NCBI GenBank assembly: GCA_903904835.1
Contig: CAIVEI010000190.1
Location: 28,084-92,083 of the forward strand
From: an uncultured Schlesneria sp.
GTDB lineage: Bacteria > Planctomycetota > Planctomycetia > Planctomycetales > Planctomycetaceae
Direction of reading: 5' to 3'
DNA: 64,000 nt
The notes under the pieces are model-generated. The model ran no database searches and was not told the DNA's origin. It worked only from the letters and a program-made list of their open reading frames with translations. Shown here in pieces: positions 1 to 8,580 of this stretch (position 1 is the stretch's first letter; each line of letters opens with the position of its first letter). Both the position numbers and the translations under genes were made by a program.

Positions 1-19
1 TTCGCGAGACGCCATCATA

Positions 20-2983
20 ATGATCATGGTTCGTAAACCACATTCCCGGATGTTGCTGGGTTTATTGATTATTCTGGGTATCAGGGACGTATCGGCTCAG
101 TCGTCCGACCCGATCGACTTTGGTCGACAGATTCAGCCGATTCTGGCAAAGCGATGTTTTGCCTGTCATGGTCCCGACAAAGCCGAAGGTGGGCTGAGGC
201 TCAATCAAAAAGAGTCTGCCTTAACCAAACAAGTGTCGGGTAAACACGCTCTCGTCCCACAAAAAATCGAACAGAGTGAATTGATTCGTCGAGTGACTTC
301 GACCGATGACAGCGAGCGAATGCCCCCGGAAGGTCAGCCCCTGACATCGGCTCAGATCGACTTGTTGAAACGATGGATTCAGCAAGGGGCCGAATGGAAT
401 GAGCACTGGGCATTTTTGCCGCCTAAAGCGTCCGCTCCACCGACGGTGAAGAATGTCGCCTGGGTGACTAACCCAATCGATGCTTTTGTCTTACACAAAC
501 TTGAACAGGCGGGTCTGACTCCTGCGGACCCCGCAGATAAGACGGCTTTGTTACGTCGCGTCACGTACGACCTGACAGGACTTCCCCCCACTCAGGCAGA
601 CGTCGAATCATTTGTCGCTGACAATTCGGCCAGTGCGTACGAAAAAGTTGTTGATCGGCTGCTTCAATCGCAGCGGTATGGAGAGCAATGGGCTCGTCAT
701 TGGCTGGACGTGGTTCGCTATGCCGATACGAACAGCTTTGAACGAGATGGACCGAAACCGAATGCCTGGCGATACCGCGACTACGTCATTCGGTCATTCA
801 ACAGCGACAAACCTTATGATCGATTTGTTCGCGAGCAACTGGCGGGCGATGAGTTGCCCGATGGGGGATCGGACGGACTGATTGCTACGGGTTTCTATCG
901 CCTTGGCCAATGGGACGACGAACCTGCCGATCGATTGCTTGCGCTGTATGACGGTTTCGACGACATTATTACTACGACGGCTCAAGGATTTCTCGGTTTG
1001 ACCGTGAACTGTGCCCGTTGTCACGATCACAAAATTGATCCGATCTCACAGAACGACTACTACAGTCTGCTGGCGTTTTTTCAGGGGGTGACACCAAACG
1101 GCAACCCGAATCCGAATACCGAACGTCCGATTTTTGAGGACGAGGCGGCCAAGCAGGCCTATTTGGCAGCGGTGAAAGCTCATCAGGATCAAATGGACAA
1201 GATCCAGACTTCGGTTTCGACAATTGAAAAGGATTTTCGTGAACGGCTTGATACGCAAGAACCTCACATCATTCCGGCGGATTTGGATGAATTGGAATAT
1301 CGTTTTTACCGCGACACATGGCAGAAGCTTCCTGATTTTGACAACCTTAAGCCAGAGACCAAAGGAAAGCTGGAAAAAGGCTTCATTGATATCTCGTTGG
1401 CAACGCGGGAGTTCGCATTTGGTTTTGTATTCAGTGGGGTCCTAAAAGTTCCGGCAGACGGGGAATATACGTTTAGTGTCGATTCGGACGACGGTTCGCG
1501 GTTGATGATCCAGGGGCAAGAAGTCGTCCTTTATGATGGAATTCACGGTACGGGTCAGCCACGCATCGGTAAGATTTCATTGAAAAAGGGGCGAGTTCCT
1601 CTTCGGGTCGACTATTTCCAGGGGCCTACGGGAGCGAAAGACTTGATCATTAAGTGGTCGGGACCAGAGGTCCAGCAGCGACTCCTTTCCGTCCCGTTTG
1701 AAGATGGCTTACGTGCCTCTGAAGGAAAGAATCGTAAAAAGGACTTTAAGAACGTAATTGCGTCGAAAGGGCCTGGGGTCCTTGGGGCAGAGGTCTATGG
1801 CCAGTACACGAAATTGCTTCAACAACTTGACGAACTGAAACGAAATAAAGTCCAGGCACCATCAGCACTGTGTATCACAGAATTGGGTCCGAACCCACCT
1901 GAAACGTTCTTGCTGAAACGAGGCAATCCGCAGTCTCATGGCGATATCGTGATCCCCGCGTTTCTATCGCCGCTTGGCGGTGGCACGGCGAACATTCCAA
2001 AGCCTGATCCGTCCGCGACAACGTCCGGTCGACGGCTGGCATTGGCGAATTGGATTGCGTCGCCGAGCAATCGGTTGACCTCTCGAGTCATCGTCAATCG
2101 ATTGTGGCAGCATCATTTTGGACGTGGAATCGTTCGCTCGCCGAACAATTTTGGGCTGCTTGGCGATCGCCCCACGCACCCGGAATTGCTGGACTGGCTG
2201 GCGGTCGAATTCATGCAAGACTCAAATCCGGCGAGCGGTCAAGGCGTGATACCTGGCGACGCATGGACTCTGAAGCGCATGCACAAACTGATCGTGATGT
2301 CGAGTACGTACCGCATGTCGTCGCATGCTTCAAAACATGGACTTGCGTCGAAAACGGCAACGTCAAATGAGAAGGATCCCTTGTCGATTGACCCATTGAA
2401 TCATCTTTTCTGGCGGCACGATATGCGACGGCTTGGCGCTGAAGAGGTGCGGGATTCAGTGCTCGCAGTGAGTGGGCAGTTGAATTCAAAAATGTATGGT
2501 CCTGGCGTTTATCCAAAAATCAGCGATGAAGTCAAAGCGGGACAGTCGAATCCCGGTTCGGGGTGGGGAACTTCTTCTCCAGAAGAGCAATCGCGCCGAA
2601 GCGTTTACGTTCACGTCAAACGTTCGCTTGTGTTGCCGATCCTTTCGGACTTCGACGTAGCTGATACAGATAGCAGTTGTGCCGCTCGCTTCACGACGAC
2701 CCAGCCGACCCAGGCTTTGGGTATGTTAAATGGCGAATTTCTGAACGAGCAGTCAACCCATTTCGCGAATCGATTACGAAAAGAAGCCGGGGCCGAAGTA
2801 AAACAACAGGTTTCGCTCGCTTATCGCCTGGCCCTGAATCGCGAACCCGATGAAGCCATGATTCGGCGAGGGTTGTTATTGATCGAAGCACTGAAAACAA
2901 AGCACGAATTGCCTGCTGATAAAGCACTCGAAAAATTCTGTCTGATGACTCTGAACCTGAATGAATTTGTTTATCTGGACTAG
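20..2983 (+). CDS. Planctomycete cytochrome PSCyt1/DUF1549/PA14/DUF1553 protein
   Basis: 987-residue exported protein. A signal peptide occupies about residues 1-26 (cleavage after VSA). A PSCyt1 cytochrome-like domain follows with a CxxCH haem motif (C46, C49, H50), then DUF1549 with a second CxxCH (C331, C334, H335, in CARCHDHK). A PA14-like beta domain lies at about 425-545, and DUF1553 (near RLALANWIASP to the end) completes the order. The family is abundant in planctomycetes. Its function is not proven; PA14 and the haem motifs suggest an extracytoplasmic redox role in degrading complex carbohydrate, which is inference. The next gene (DUF1501) starts 8 bp after the stop, so the two form one transcription unit. 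ATGs at 20 and 26 are both possible; the window edge hides the upstream context. Confidence 0.9.
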   Translation: MIMVRKPHSRMLLGLLIILGIRDVSAQSSDPIDFGRQIQPILAKRCFACHGPDKAEGGLRLNQKESALTKQVSGKHALVPQKIEQSELIRRVTSTDDSERMPPEGQPLTSAQIDLLKRWIQQGAEWNEHWAFLPPKASAPPTVKNVAWVTNPIDAFVLHKLEQAGLTPADPADKTALLRRVTYDLTGLPPTQADVESFVADNSASAYEKVVDRLLQSQRYGEQWARHWLDVVRYADTNSFERDGPKPNAWRYRDYVIRSFNSDKPYDRFVREQLAGDELPDGGSDGLIATGFYRLGQWDDEPADRLLALYDGFDDIITTTAQGFLGLTVNCARCHDHKIDPISQNDYYSLLAFFQGVTPNGNPNPNTERPIFEDEAAKQAYLAAVKAHQDQMDKIQTSVSTIEKDFRERLDTQEPHIIPADLDELEYRFYRDTWQKLPDFDNLKPETKGKLEKGFIDISLATREFAFGFVFSGVLKVPADGEYTFSVDSDDGSRLMIQGQEVVLYDGIHGTGQPRIGKISLKKGRVPLRVDYFQGPTGAKDLIIKWSGPEVQQRLLSVPFEDGLRASEGKNRKKDFKNVIASKGPGVLGAEVYGQYTKLLQQLDELKRNKVQAPSALCITELGPNPPETFLLKRGNPQSHGDIVIPAFLSPLGGGTANIPKPDPSATTSGRRLALANWIASPSNRLTSRVIVNRLWQHHFGRGIVRSPNNFGLLGDRPTHPELLDWLAVEFMQDSNPASGQGVIPGDAWTLKRMHKLIVMSSTYRMSSHASKHGLASKTATSNEKDPLSIDPLNHLFWRHDMRRLGAEEVRDSVLAVSGQLNSKMYGPGVYPKISDEVKAGQSNPGSGWGTSSPEEQSRRSVYVHVKRSLVLPILSDFDVADTDSSCAARFTTTQPTQALGMLNGEFLNEQSTHFANRLRKEAGAEVKQQVSLAYRLALNREPDEAMIRRGLLLIEALKTKHELPADKALEKFCLMTLNLNEFVYLD

Positions 2984-2991
2984 GTGAGACG

Positions 2992-4446
2992 ATGTCGATT
3001 CCAAATTTTTGTGGACGAACACGACGCGAATTCCTTTGGCAAACCGGTGCGGGGTTTGCTGGAACCGCACTTTCGGGCATGCTGCAGCGTGACGCGATGC
3101 GGGCGTCAAATGTTCTGGCATCGGACAGCGTCGCCCACCAGAACCCGTTGTCCGCGAAAGATCCACATTTCGCACCCAAAGCCAAGAACGTAATTTTTCT
3201 ATTTATGTACGGCGGGCCGAGCCACATTGATACCTTCGATTACAAGCCTGCGATGAAGGGACGCGACAACCAGACGATTGATGTGAAAACTTTTGGTCGC
3301 GGTGGTCATAAAAACCAAGGCCGAATTGTCGAGCCTCGATGGAACTTCCACCAGTATGGTCACTGCGGCAAGTGGGTCAGCGACCTCTTTCCGCACCTTG
3401 CCACATGCGTTGATGATATTGCGTTTTTACATTCAATGACCGCCGATTCACCGATTCATGGTTCAGCCATGTTGATGATGAACTCGGGCAAAATCACATC
3501 GGGCAGCCCATGCCTGGGTTCGTGGGTCAATTATGGGCTCGGAAGTGTTAACGAAAATCTGCCGGGATTCGTTGTAATGCTTGATCCTTCCGGTGGACCG
3601 ATCAGTGGTGCCAAGAACTGGTCGAGCGGTTATATGCCCGCCACGTTTCAAGGGACGATTCTTCGCTCGAAGGGGGCTCCGATCATTGACCTCAACACAC
3701 CAGAAGGAACCACTCGCGCGATGCAGCGTGAACTTCTGGATGCGCTGAACGACGTGAATTCGGCCCATGCCGCCACTCGATCTGATAACTCGGAACTGGC
3801 TGCGAGAATTAATAGTTATGAGTTGGCGTTTAAGATGCAAAAGCATGCACCTGAAGCGGTCGATTTTTCGCAGGAAACTGCGGAGACGCAAAAGCTGTAT
3901 GGTCTGGATCAACCTCGAACTCAGGATTTTGGTAAACGTTGTCTGCTCGCCCGACGGCTGGTCGAACGGGGTGTCAGATTTATCCAACTCTATTCCGGCG
4001 GCAACCATAATGACGCCAATTGGGATGCTCACGGCGATCTGGAAAAAAACCATAATTTCCACGCCGGTAATACCGATCAACCGATTGCAGCGTTACTGAA
4101 AGATCTGAAGCAGCGAGGCTTGCTCAAGGATACCCTGGTTGTCTGGGGTGGAGAATTTGGGCGTCAGCCGACAGCCGAATACGCGATGGGAACGGGCCGT
4201 GATCACAATGCGTACGGGTTCACGATGTGGATGGCCGGAGGGGGCATCAAGGGTGGTGTCAGCGTTGGGACCACGGACGAGCTTGGTTCAGCAGCTGTTG
4301 ACTCACCTTTTCACGTGAAGCGACTGCACGCGACCATTTTGAATCAAATGGGACTGAATCCCAACAGCCTTTCGTACTACCACGGAGGTCTCGATCAAAA
4401 GCTGGTTGGCGTGGAACATGTTGAGCCGATTGGGGAAATCATTTAG
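2992..4446 (+). CDS. DUF1501 protein, Tat-exported, sulfatase-like fold
   Basis: 484 residues. The N-terminus has a twin-arginine signal (TRREFLWQTGAGFAG), so export of a folded protein by Tat is likely. DUF1501 proteins belong to the alkaline-phosphatase/sulfatase superfamily. The expected landmarks are visible: FLFMYGGPSHIDTFD near residue 67, WGGEFGRQP near 385 and GRDHNAYGFTMW near 400. It lies 8 bp behind the PSCyt gene, the usual pairing in planctomycetes, which suggests a common periplasmic process. The substrate is unknown. The length is normal for the family (about 430-490), in contrast to the 706-residue relative at 43253. Confidence 0.9.
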   Translation: MSIPNFCGRTRREFLWQTGAGFAGTALSGMLQRDAMRASNVLASDSVAHQNPLSAKDPHFAPKAKNVIFLFMYGGPSHIDTFDYKPAMKGRDNQTIDVKTFGRGGHKNQGRIVEPRWNFHQYGHCGKWVSDLFPHLATCVDDIAFLHSMTADSPIHGSAMLMMNSGKITSGSPCLGSWVNYGLGSVNENLPGFVVMLDPSGGPISGAKNWSSGYMPATFQGTILRSKGAPIIDLNTPEGTTRAMQRELLDALNDVNSAHAATRSDNSELAARINSYELAFKMQKHAPEAVDFSQETAETQKLYGLDQPRTQDFGKRCLLARRLVERGVRFIQLYSGGNHNDANWDAHGDLEKNHNFHAGNTDQPIAALLKDLKQRGLLKDTLVVWGGEFGRQPTAEYAMGTGRDHNAYGFTMWMAGGGIKGGVSVGTTDELGSAAVDSPFHVKRLHATILNQMGLNPNSLSYYHGGLDQKLVGVEHVEPIGEII

Positions 4447-4582
4447 AGCAACGAACGATTTTGGGGGCGAAAGCAATTTGATGAACGATCAACTGAAGTA
4501 CTATTCCGACAAGCTGGCGTACGAACGAAGTTGATTAGCGCGACGTCAAGGTTGCGAGAAGCGTACCGTCCATTGGCTGAAG

Positions 4583-5161
4583 CTACTTCTTCTGGTTCGC
4601 TTTCACTGTTTCCCAGTGCTTTCGAATAACAGCAGCGGCCTCGTCTTTGATCGACAGGGCTTTTGTCGGCAGCGGTTGTTTGGGTGGCGAAGGTGCCACA
4701 GAATTCGTAACAGGAACTTTTGCGGTATCCGAACCAGCGTCTAATTTCGATTTCCCTGAAATAATGGCGGTATCGGTCCCCGTGTAATTTGAACCTGCAT
4801 CCATCAGCCAGTCCGCGATTTCGTTATCGGAAACTTTTGCTTGACTGCCACCAGCGGATACCCTGGCTTTTTGCGATGCGGGTACAGAAAGCAGCGTCGA
4901 GCCGATTCGCAGGACATCGCCTTCTCGCAAAAGAGTCGGAGCTTTAATGGGGACATCATTGACGAGCGTCCCGTTTTGGCTGCCAAGATCCGTCACGAGA
5001 ATTCCTTCAGCAGAATTCTTGATGACGCAATGCTTACGACTGACAGTAGCCGATCCGATGCGAAGGTCGCAATCTTCGTCCCGCCCAACGACCATTTCTT
5101 TTGCAGGCAAAAGAAGCCGTTTTCCTTGAAGCTTTCCCGATTGAATGACGAGCTCTGTCAT
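4583..5161 (-). CDS. FHA-domain protein with Thr-rich tail
   Basis: 192 residues from the ATG at 5161; an upstream in-frame start at 5188 would add nine residues unlike the family. The first 95 residues form a forkhead-associated domain with its phosphothreonine-binding signature: GR (26-27), SRKH (41-44) and GSQNGT (60-65). FHA domains read Ser/Thr kinase output. The tail is low in complexity and carries two similar Thr motifs, TDTAI and SDTAK, before a basic helical end (DEAAAVIRKHWETVKANQKK). These could be phosphorylation sites that bind the FHA domain in cis, as in GarA/OdhI; that is inference. The gene follows the response-regulator gene 91 bp upstream on the same strand, so co-transcription is plausible. 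Confidence 0.85.
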   Translation of the reverse strand: MTELVIQSGKLQGKRLLLPAKEMVVGRDEDCDLRIGSATVSRKHCVIKNSAEGILVTDLGSQNGTLVNDVPIKAPTLLREGDVLRIGSTLLSVPASQKARVSAGGSQAKVSDNEIADWLMDAGSNYTGTDTAIISGKSKLDAGSDTAKVPVTNSVAPSPPKQPLPTKALSIKDEAAAVIRKHWETVKANQKK

Positions 5162-5252
5162 TGTTTTTATGCCTCTTCCACTTTTCAATCACAATGCGTC
5201 GGCTTCCCAATACGCCGACGACATTGCCGTAAACGTCGGCGACAATTTGAAA

Positions 5253-5810
5253 CTAACCCGGAACCGTCATCGGTTCACCACACTGAGGGCAAATCATACT
5301 TCGCCCTTTGTGAGCAGTACTGACCCGGAATCGCTTGCCACAGATACACGAGAATCGAATTCGGTCTGTCGATTCTTTCGTATCATCCTGTCGTGCTCTT
5401 GACCAGACAGCCTCGGCCACTTGACGAATGGTTGCAATCAGATGCTCGGCCTCGACCGGCTTCGTCAAATACGAATCGGCTCCCACGCGTTTCGCCAGTG
5501 CCCGGGACTCGTCACTATCAATTGCACTGAATATTAGAATGGGGATTGTATCATCAGAATGTTTCAGGCGATCACAAATCTCGAAACCCGATTCGCCCGG
5601 TAAGATTAAGTCGAGGATCACAAAGTCGGGTTTCTGCATGACAAAGAATGACTGTGCTTGACCACCATCTTTGGCAATTTTGACAGACATCCCGTGATGT
5701 TCCAAAACAAGCTTTGTCGAAGTTGCAGAATCCGCATCATCTTCGACGAGCAACACGAGGTTGACCGTCACACCAACATTTGCAAGCTGCGACCAACGAT
5801 CACCATTCAC
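5253..5810 (-). CDS. Response regulator receiver with C-terminal zinc ribbon
   Basis: 185 residues from a GTG at 5810; a second GTG at 5771 (VTVNLVLLVEDD) would start right at the receiver domain, and neither has a good ribosome-binding site. The receiver domain is complete: acidic pocket E23-D24-D25, phospho-acceptor D67 (ILDLILPG), S95 and K117 (LTKP). Instead of a DNA-binding output domain it ends in a Cys4 zinc ribbon (C155, C157, C174, C177; FSCICG...CPQCG). Such ribbons are frequent in planctomycetes but are usually found fused to other partners. No histidine kinase is adjacent. The FHA gene follows downstream. The output is probably protein-protein or nucleic-acid binding through the ribbon (inference). 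Confidence 0.85.
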   Translation of the reverse strand: MNGDRWSQLANVGVTVNLVLLVEDDADSATSTKLVLEHHGMSVKIAKDGGQAQSFFVMQKPDFVILDLILPGESGFEICDRLKHSDDTIPILIFSAIDSDESRALAKRVGADSYLTKPVEAEHLIATIRQVAEAVWSRARQDDTKESTDRIRFSCICGKRFRVSTAHKGRSMICPQCGEPMTVPG

Positions 5811-6293
5811 GGCATCACCAGTTTATTCCGTTAAGCGTCAATGGATAATGGAAGTTTACAGGCCCGCAATCATGCTACAGCGACGTCAATCGCGTTACAT
5901 CCTTTTTGGGGAAACGATTCATTGTCACGATGGGAAGTTTTCAATCTCACGACTCCCGTTTGTGTGAGTACTTGAATACCTTAAAAATGATCTTGAAGCA
6001 ACTACGTATTGTGATCGAAGGCGATGAATTCTAGCGCCCAAGAAATGATTTGCCAGAGATTTAAGACAAGATTCAGACAACTGAAGTACAGGGAAACGAG
6101 ATGAAAAAAGGATTCGACAAAAAACGATGAATATTTGATGAACGCCAGAGCGTTGAATAATGATCTCGTTAAAGCTTCTGACCAACAATACCAAAAGTAA
6201 CTTCACTCATTGACTTGCAATAGAACAATTCTGACGAAATCGAATACCATTTGCGAACGAATTCCGGAATTCAAAAGAGTTGGGGCATTAACA
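5811..6293. other. Gene-free AT-rich spacer (483 bp)
   Basis: This is the divergent spacer between the response regulator (minus) and the arginine dihydrolase-like gene (plus), so it should contain both promoters. No convincing -35/-10 pair, repeat or RNA gene could be singled out. A 93-codon minus-strand frame at 5925-6206 has no recognisable domain and is not taken as a gene. Confidence 0.5.
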
Positions 6294-7121
6294 ATGGACG
6301 AACTGAACCGGCCGACAATTCTGATGTGCCCACCTGATTTCTACGGTATCGAATACGAGATCAACCCGTGGATGAGCCGCAGTACACCCAATGATCCAGC
6401 TCGTTCTCGCGTTCAGTGGCTTGGATTGCACGACGTGCTTGTCACACTCGGGGTGGATGTTCGGCTGATGGAACCGGTCAAAGGTCTTCCCGACCTGGTC
6501 TTCACTGCAAATGCCGGTCTTGTCTGGAAAGACAAGGTTTTCCTCGCTTCATTCCGGCATTCAGCGCGACAGGGTGAAACGCCTTGGGATGAAGTCTGGT
6601 TTCAGACCGCTGGATTTGAAACATTTTTGTTACCGTCGCAATTAAACTTTGAGGGAGCAGGCGACGCCCTGTTTTGTGGGGACACTTTATATGGAGGATA
6701 TCTTGTCCGCAGCGATGCCTCGGCCATGCAATGGCTCGGAACTCGCATGGGATGTCGAGTGATCCCTCTGCAGCTGGTTGACGATCATTTCTACCACCTT
6801 GATACATGCTTTTGTCCATTAGATGCCCAGACAGCGTTGTATTTTCCGGCAGCATTCGACGATTACGCTCGACGCGCGTTATCGCAGATCCCAAACTTGA
6901 TCCCGGTGCATCCTGATGAAGCGTCGCGGTTCGCGTGTAATGCGGTTGTCGTCGGTCGCCACGTCGTGTTGAACACGGGCTGCCCGCGTCTTGAAGCAGA
7001 TTTGTCATTACATGGATTTACTCCCCATTCCACCCCACTAGACGAGTTCCTTAAGGCGGGGGGAAGCGCAAAATGTTTGACACTTCGCCTGGACGGAGAA
7101 GAAGCGGCGATCTGGCCGTAA
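6294..7121 (+). CDS. Arginine dihydrolase / DDAH-like guanidino-group hydrolase (ArgZ/AgrE N-domain type)
   Basis: 275 residues from the ATG at 6294, preceded by GAGTTGGGG; the frame is open back to 6210, but those 28 residues do not match the family. It belongs to the amidinotransferase/dimethylargininase superfamily. The N-terminus (ILMCPPDFYGIEYEINPWM) and the segments DLVFTANAGLV, FEGAGDAL, FYHLDTCFCPL and AKCLTLR closely follow the cyanobacterial ArgZ/AgrE arginine dihydrolase domain. Expected active-site residues are present: N24, N73, R92, H168 and nucleophile C261. ArgZ converts arginine to ornithine, CO2 and two ammonia. The C-terminal ornithine-cyclodeaminase domain of AgrE is absent. 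A dimethylarginine or other guanidino substrate remains possible. The 3' end converges with phr across 10 bp. Confidence 0.85.
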   Translation: MDELNRPTILMCPPDFYGIEYEINPWMSRSTPNDPARSRVQWLGLHDVLVTLGVDVRLMEPVKGLPDLVFTANAGLVWKDKVFLASFRHSARQGETPWDEVWFQTAGFETFLLPSQLNFEGAGDALFCGDTLYGGYLVRSDASAMQWLGTRMGCRVIPLQLVDDHFYHLDTCFCPLDAQTALYFPAAFDDYARRALSQIPNLIPVHPDEASRFACNAVVVGRHVVLNTGCPRLEADLSLHGFTPHSTPLDEFLKAGGSAKCLTLRLDGEEAAIWP

Positions 7122-7131
7122 GCAGATCCAG

Positions 7132-8580
7132 CTACTTCCGTTGCTTGATCTGTGATAACGCCTGAAGCGCTCGAAGTCTTGCTTCATGATGATCAACAAT
7201 CGGGTAAGGATATGTTTGGCCGAGACGAACGGCGGCCTTCACAAGGATACCTTCTGGTGCTGTCCATGGAGCATGCAGAAAGTCGGTTGGAAGTTTCTGC
7301 AATTCAGGCAACCATCGCCGAAGATATTCGCCGTTGGGATCAAATTTCTCAGACTGGCTTGTGGGGTTGAAGACGCGAAAATACGGCGCCGCGTCCGCTC
7401 CGCAACCTGCGCTCCATTGCCAACCCAGCGTGTTACAGGCGAGATCGGCATCCACCAAAGTCTCCCAAAACCACTCGGCGCCGCGTTGCCACGAGATCAG
7501 TAAATCTTTGACAAGGAACGAAGCGACAATCATACGAACGCGATTATGCATCCATCCCGTATTCCAGAGTTCTCGCATTCCCGCATCAACTATTGGATAT
7601 CCCGTTTGTCCGCGCTGCCACGCAGCTAACCCCTCCGCATCCTCCCGCCAGGGAAATCGAGAGTACTCTGGCCGCAGGGGTTGTGTGGTGGTCTTTGGGA
7701 AGTGGTACATCAAATGGTAGGCGAATTCTCGCCAGCCAATTTCTTTCAGAAAGGTTTCGGCACCGGTCGATTCGCGCCCATCTCGCAGTTCTTTGACAAT
7801 ACGATTTGTCGTGTGCCAGATTGTGCGCGGGCTGATCTCACCAAAATGCAAATACGGTGACAGCCTTGATGTCCCACGACGGCCCGGCTGGTCACGAGCA
7901 ATATCGTATTCAAACACGGTCGATTCTAGAAATCGATTTAATTCGGCAACTGCTGAGTTCGATCCCGTTTGCCAGGTTGATTTCAAGCTGGCATCCCACG
8001 AAATTTTCGGCAAGAGATCCAGTTGATTTATCGTTAACGAACTGGGCCAGTGCTCTGGTGATGGAACGCGTTTTGGGGCTGGCAGTGGCTCTTCGGGTGG
8101 ATCGCGGTTAAGGCACGATTTCCAGAACGGAGTAAACACCTGATAGGGTCGTCCTTCTTTCGTTTTGACATCCCAAGGTTCGAATAAAAGTTGACCATTT
8201 GAGCTTTCGGCAGTGATTCCTCGACTTCGCAATTCTGACTTAACTCGAGAATCCCTCACGATACTCGCGGGTTCGTAACACCGAGTCCAGAAAACGGCAG
8301 TCGCTTGAGTTTCGTCAATCACCGAAACCAGTTGAGAGAGAGCATCGCCCCGTCGAATAATGAGTCGTGAGCCGAGCGAGGTCAACTGTTTGTGGAGTCG
8401 ATCAAGAGAGTGATGCAACCACCAGCGACTCGCTGCACCCGCTGGCCAATCAAATTGATCGGATTCATCCGAGACGTAAAATGGAATGATTGGACGACCA
8501 TGAATTAACGCATCCGCTAAGGCCGGCTGATCGTCCAGTCTCAAGTCTCGCCGGAACCAGACAAGAATCGGCTGAATCAC
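7132..8580 (-). CDS. phrB: Deoxyribodipyrimidine photolyase (class I, cryptochrome/photolyase family)
   Basis: 482 residues. It uses blue light and reduced FAD to split UV-induced pyrimidine dimers. The N-terminal Rossmann-type antenna domain begins ILVWFRRDLRLDDQPALADA. The C-terminal FAD-binding helical domain contains GRRGTSRLSPYLHFGEISPR, TGYPIVDAGMRELWNTGWMHNR and the Trp-rich NTLGWQWSAGCGADAAPYFR segment expected of a CPD photolyase. The length is normal. Its ATG overlaps the TGA of the upstream MerR/CarH-like gene in an ATGA, so the two are translationally coupled. This is the classical neighbourhood of light-responsive LitR/CarH regulators, and expression is probably controlled by that gene. 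Confidence 0.95.
   Translation of the reverse strand: MIQPILVWFRRDLRLDDQPALADALIHGRPIIPFYVSDESDQFDWPAGAASRWWLHHSLDRLHKQLTSLGSRLIIRRGDALSQLVSVIDETQATAVFWTRCYEPASIVRDSRVKSELRSRGITAESSNGQLLFEPWDVKTKEGRPYQVFTPFWKSCLNRDPPEEPLPAPKRVPSPEHWPSSLTINQLDLLPKISWDASLKSTWQTGSNSAVAELNRFLESTVFEYDIARDQPGRRGTSRLSPYLHFGEISPRTIWHTTNRIVKELRDGRESTGAETFLKEIGWREFAYHLMYHFPKTTTQPLRPEYSRFPWREDAEGLAAWQRGQTGYPIVDAGMRELWNTGWMHNRVRMIVASFLVKDLLISWQRGAEWFWETLVDADLACNTLGWQWSAGCGADAAPYFRVFNPTSQSEKFDPNGEYLRRWLPELQKLPTDFLHAPWTAPEGILVKAAVRLGQTYPYPIVDHHEARLRALQALSQIKQRK

Noticed and set aside
3463..4080. 205-codon frame opposite the first DUF1501 gene
   Set aside because: Antisense shadow of a conserved gene.
5925..6206. 93-codon minus frame in the spacer before the ArgZ-like gene
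   Set aside because: No domain, no ribosome-binding site; AT-rich spacer with hydrophobic translation by chance.
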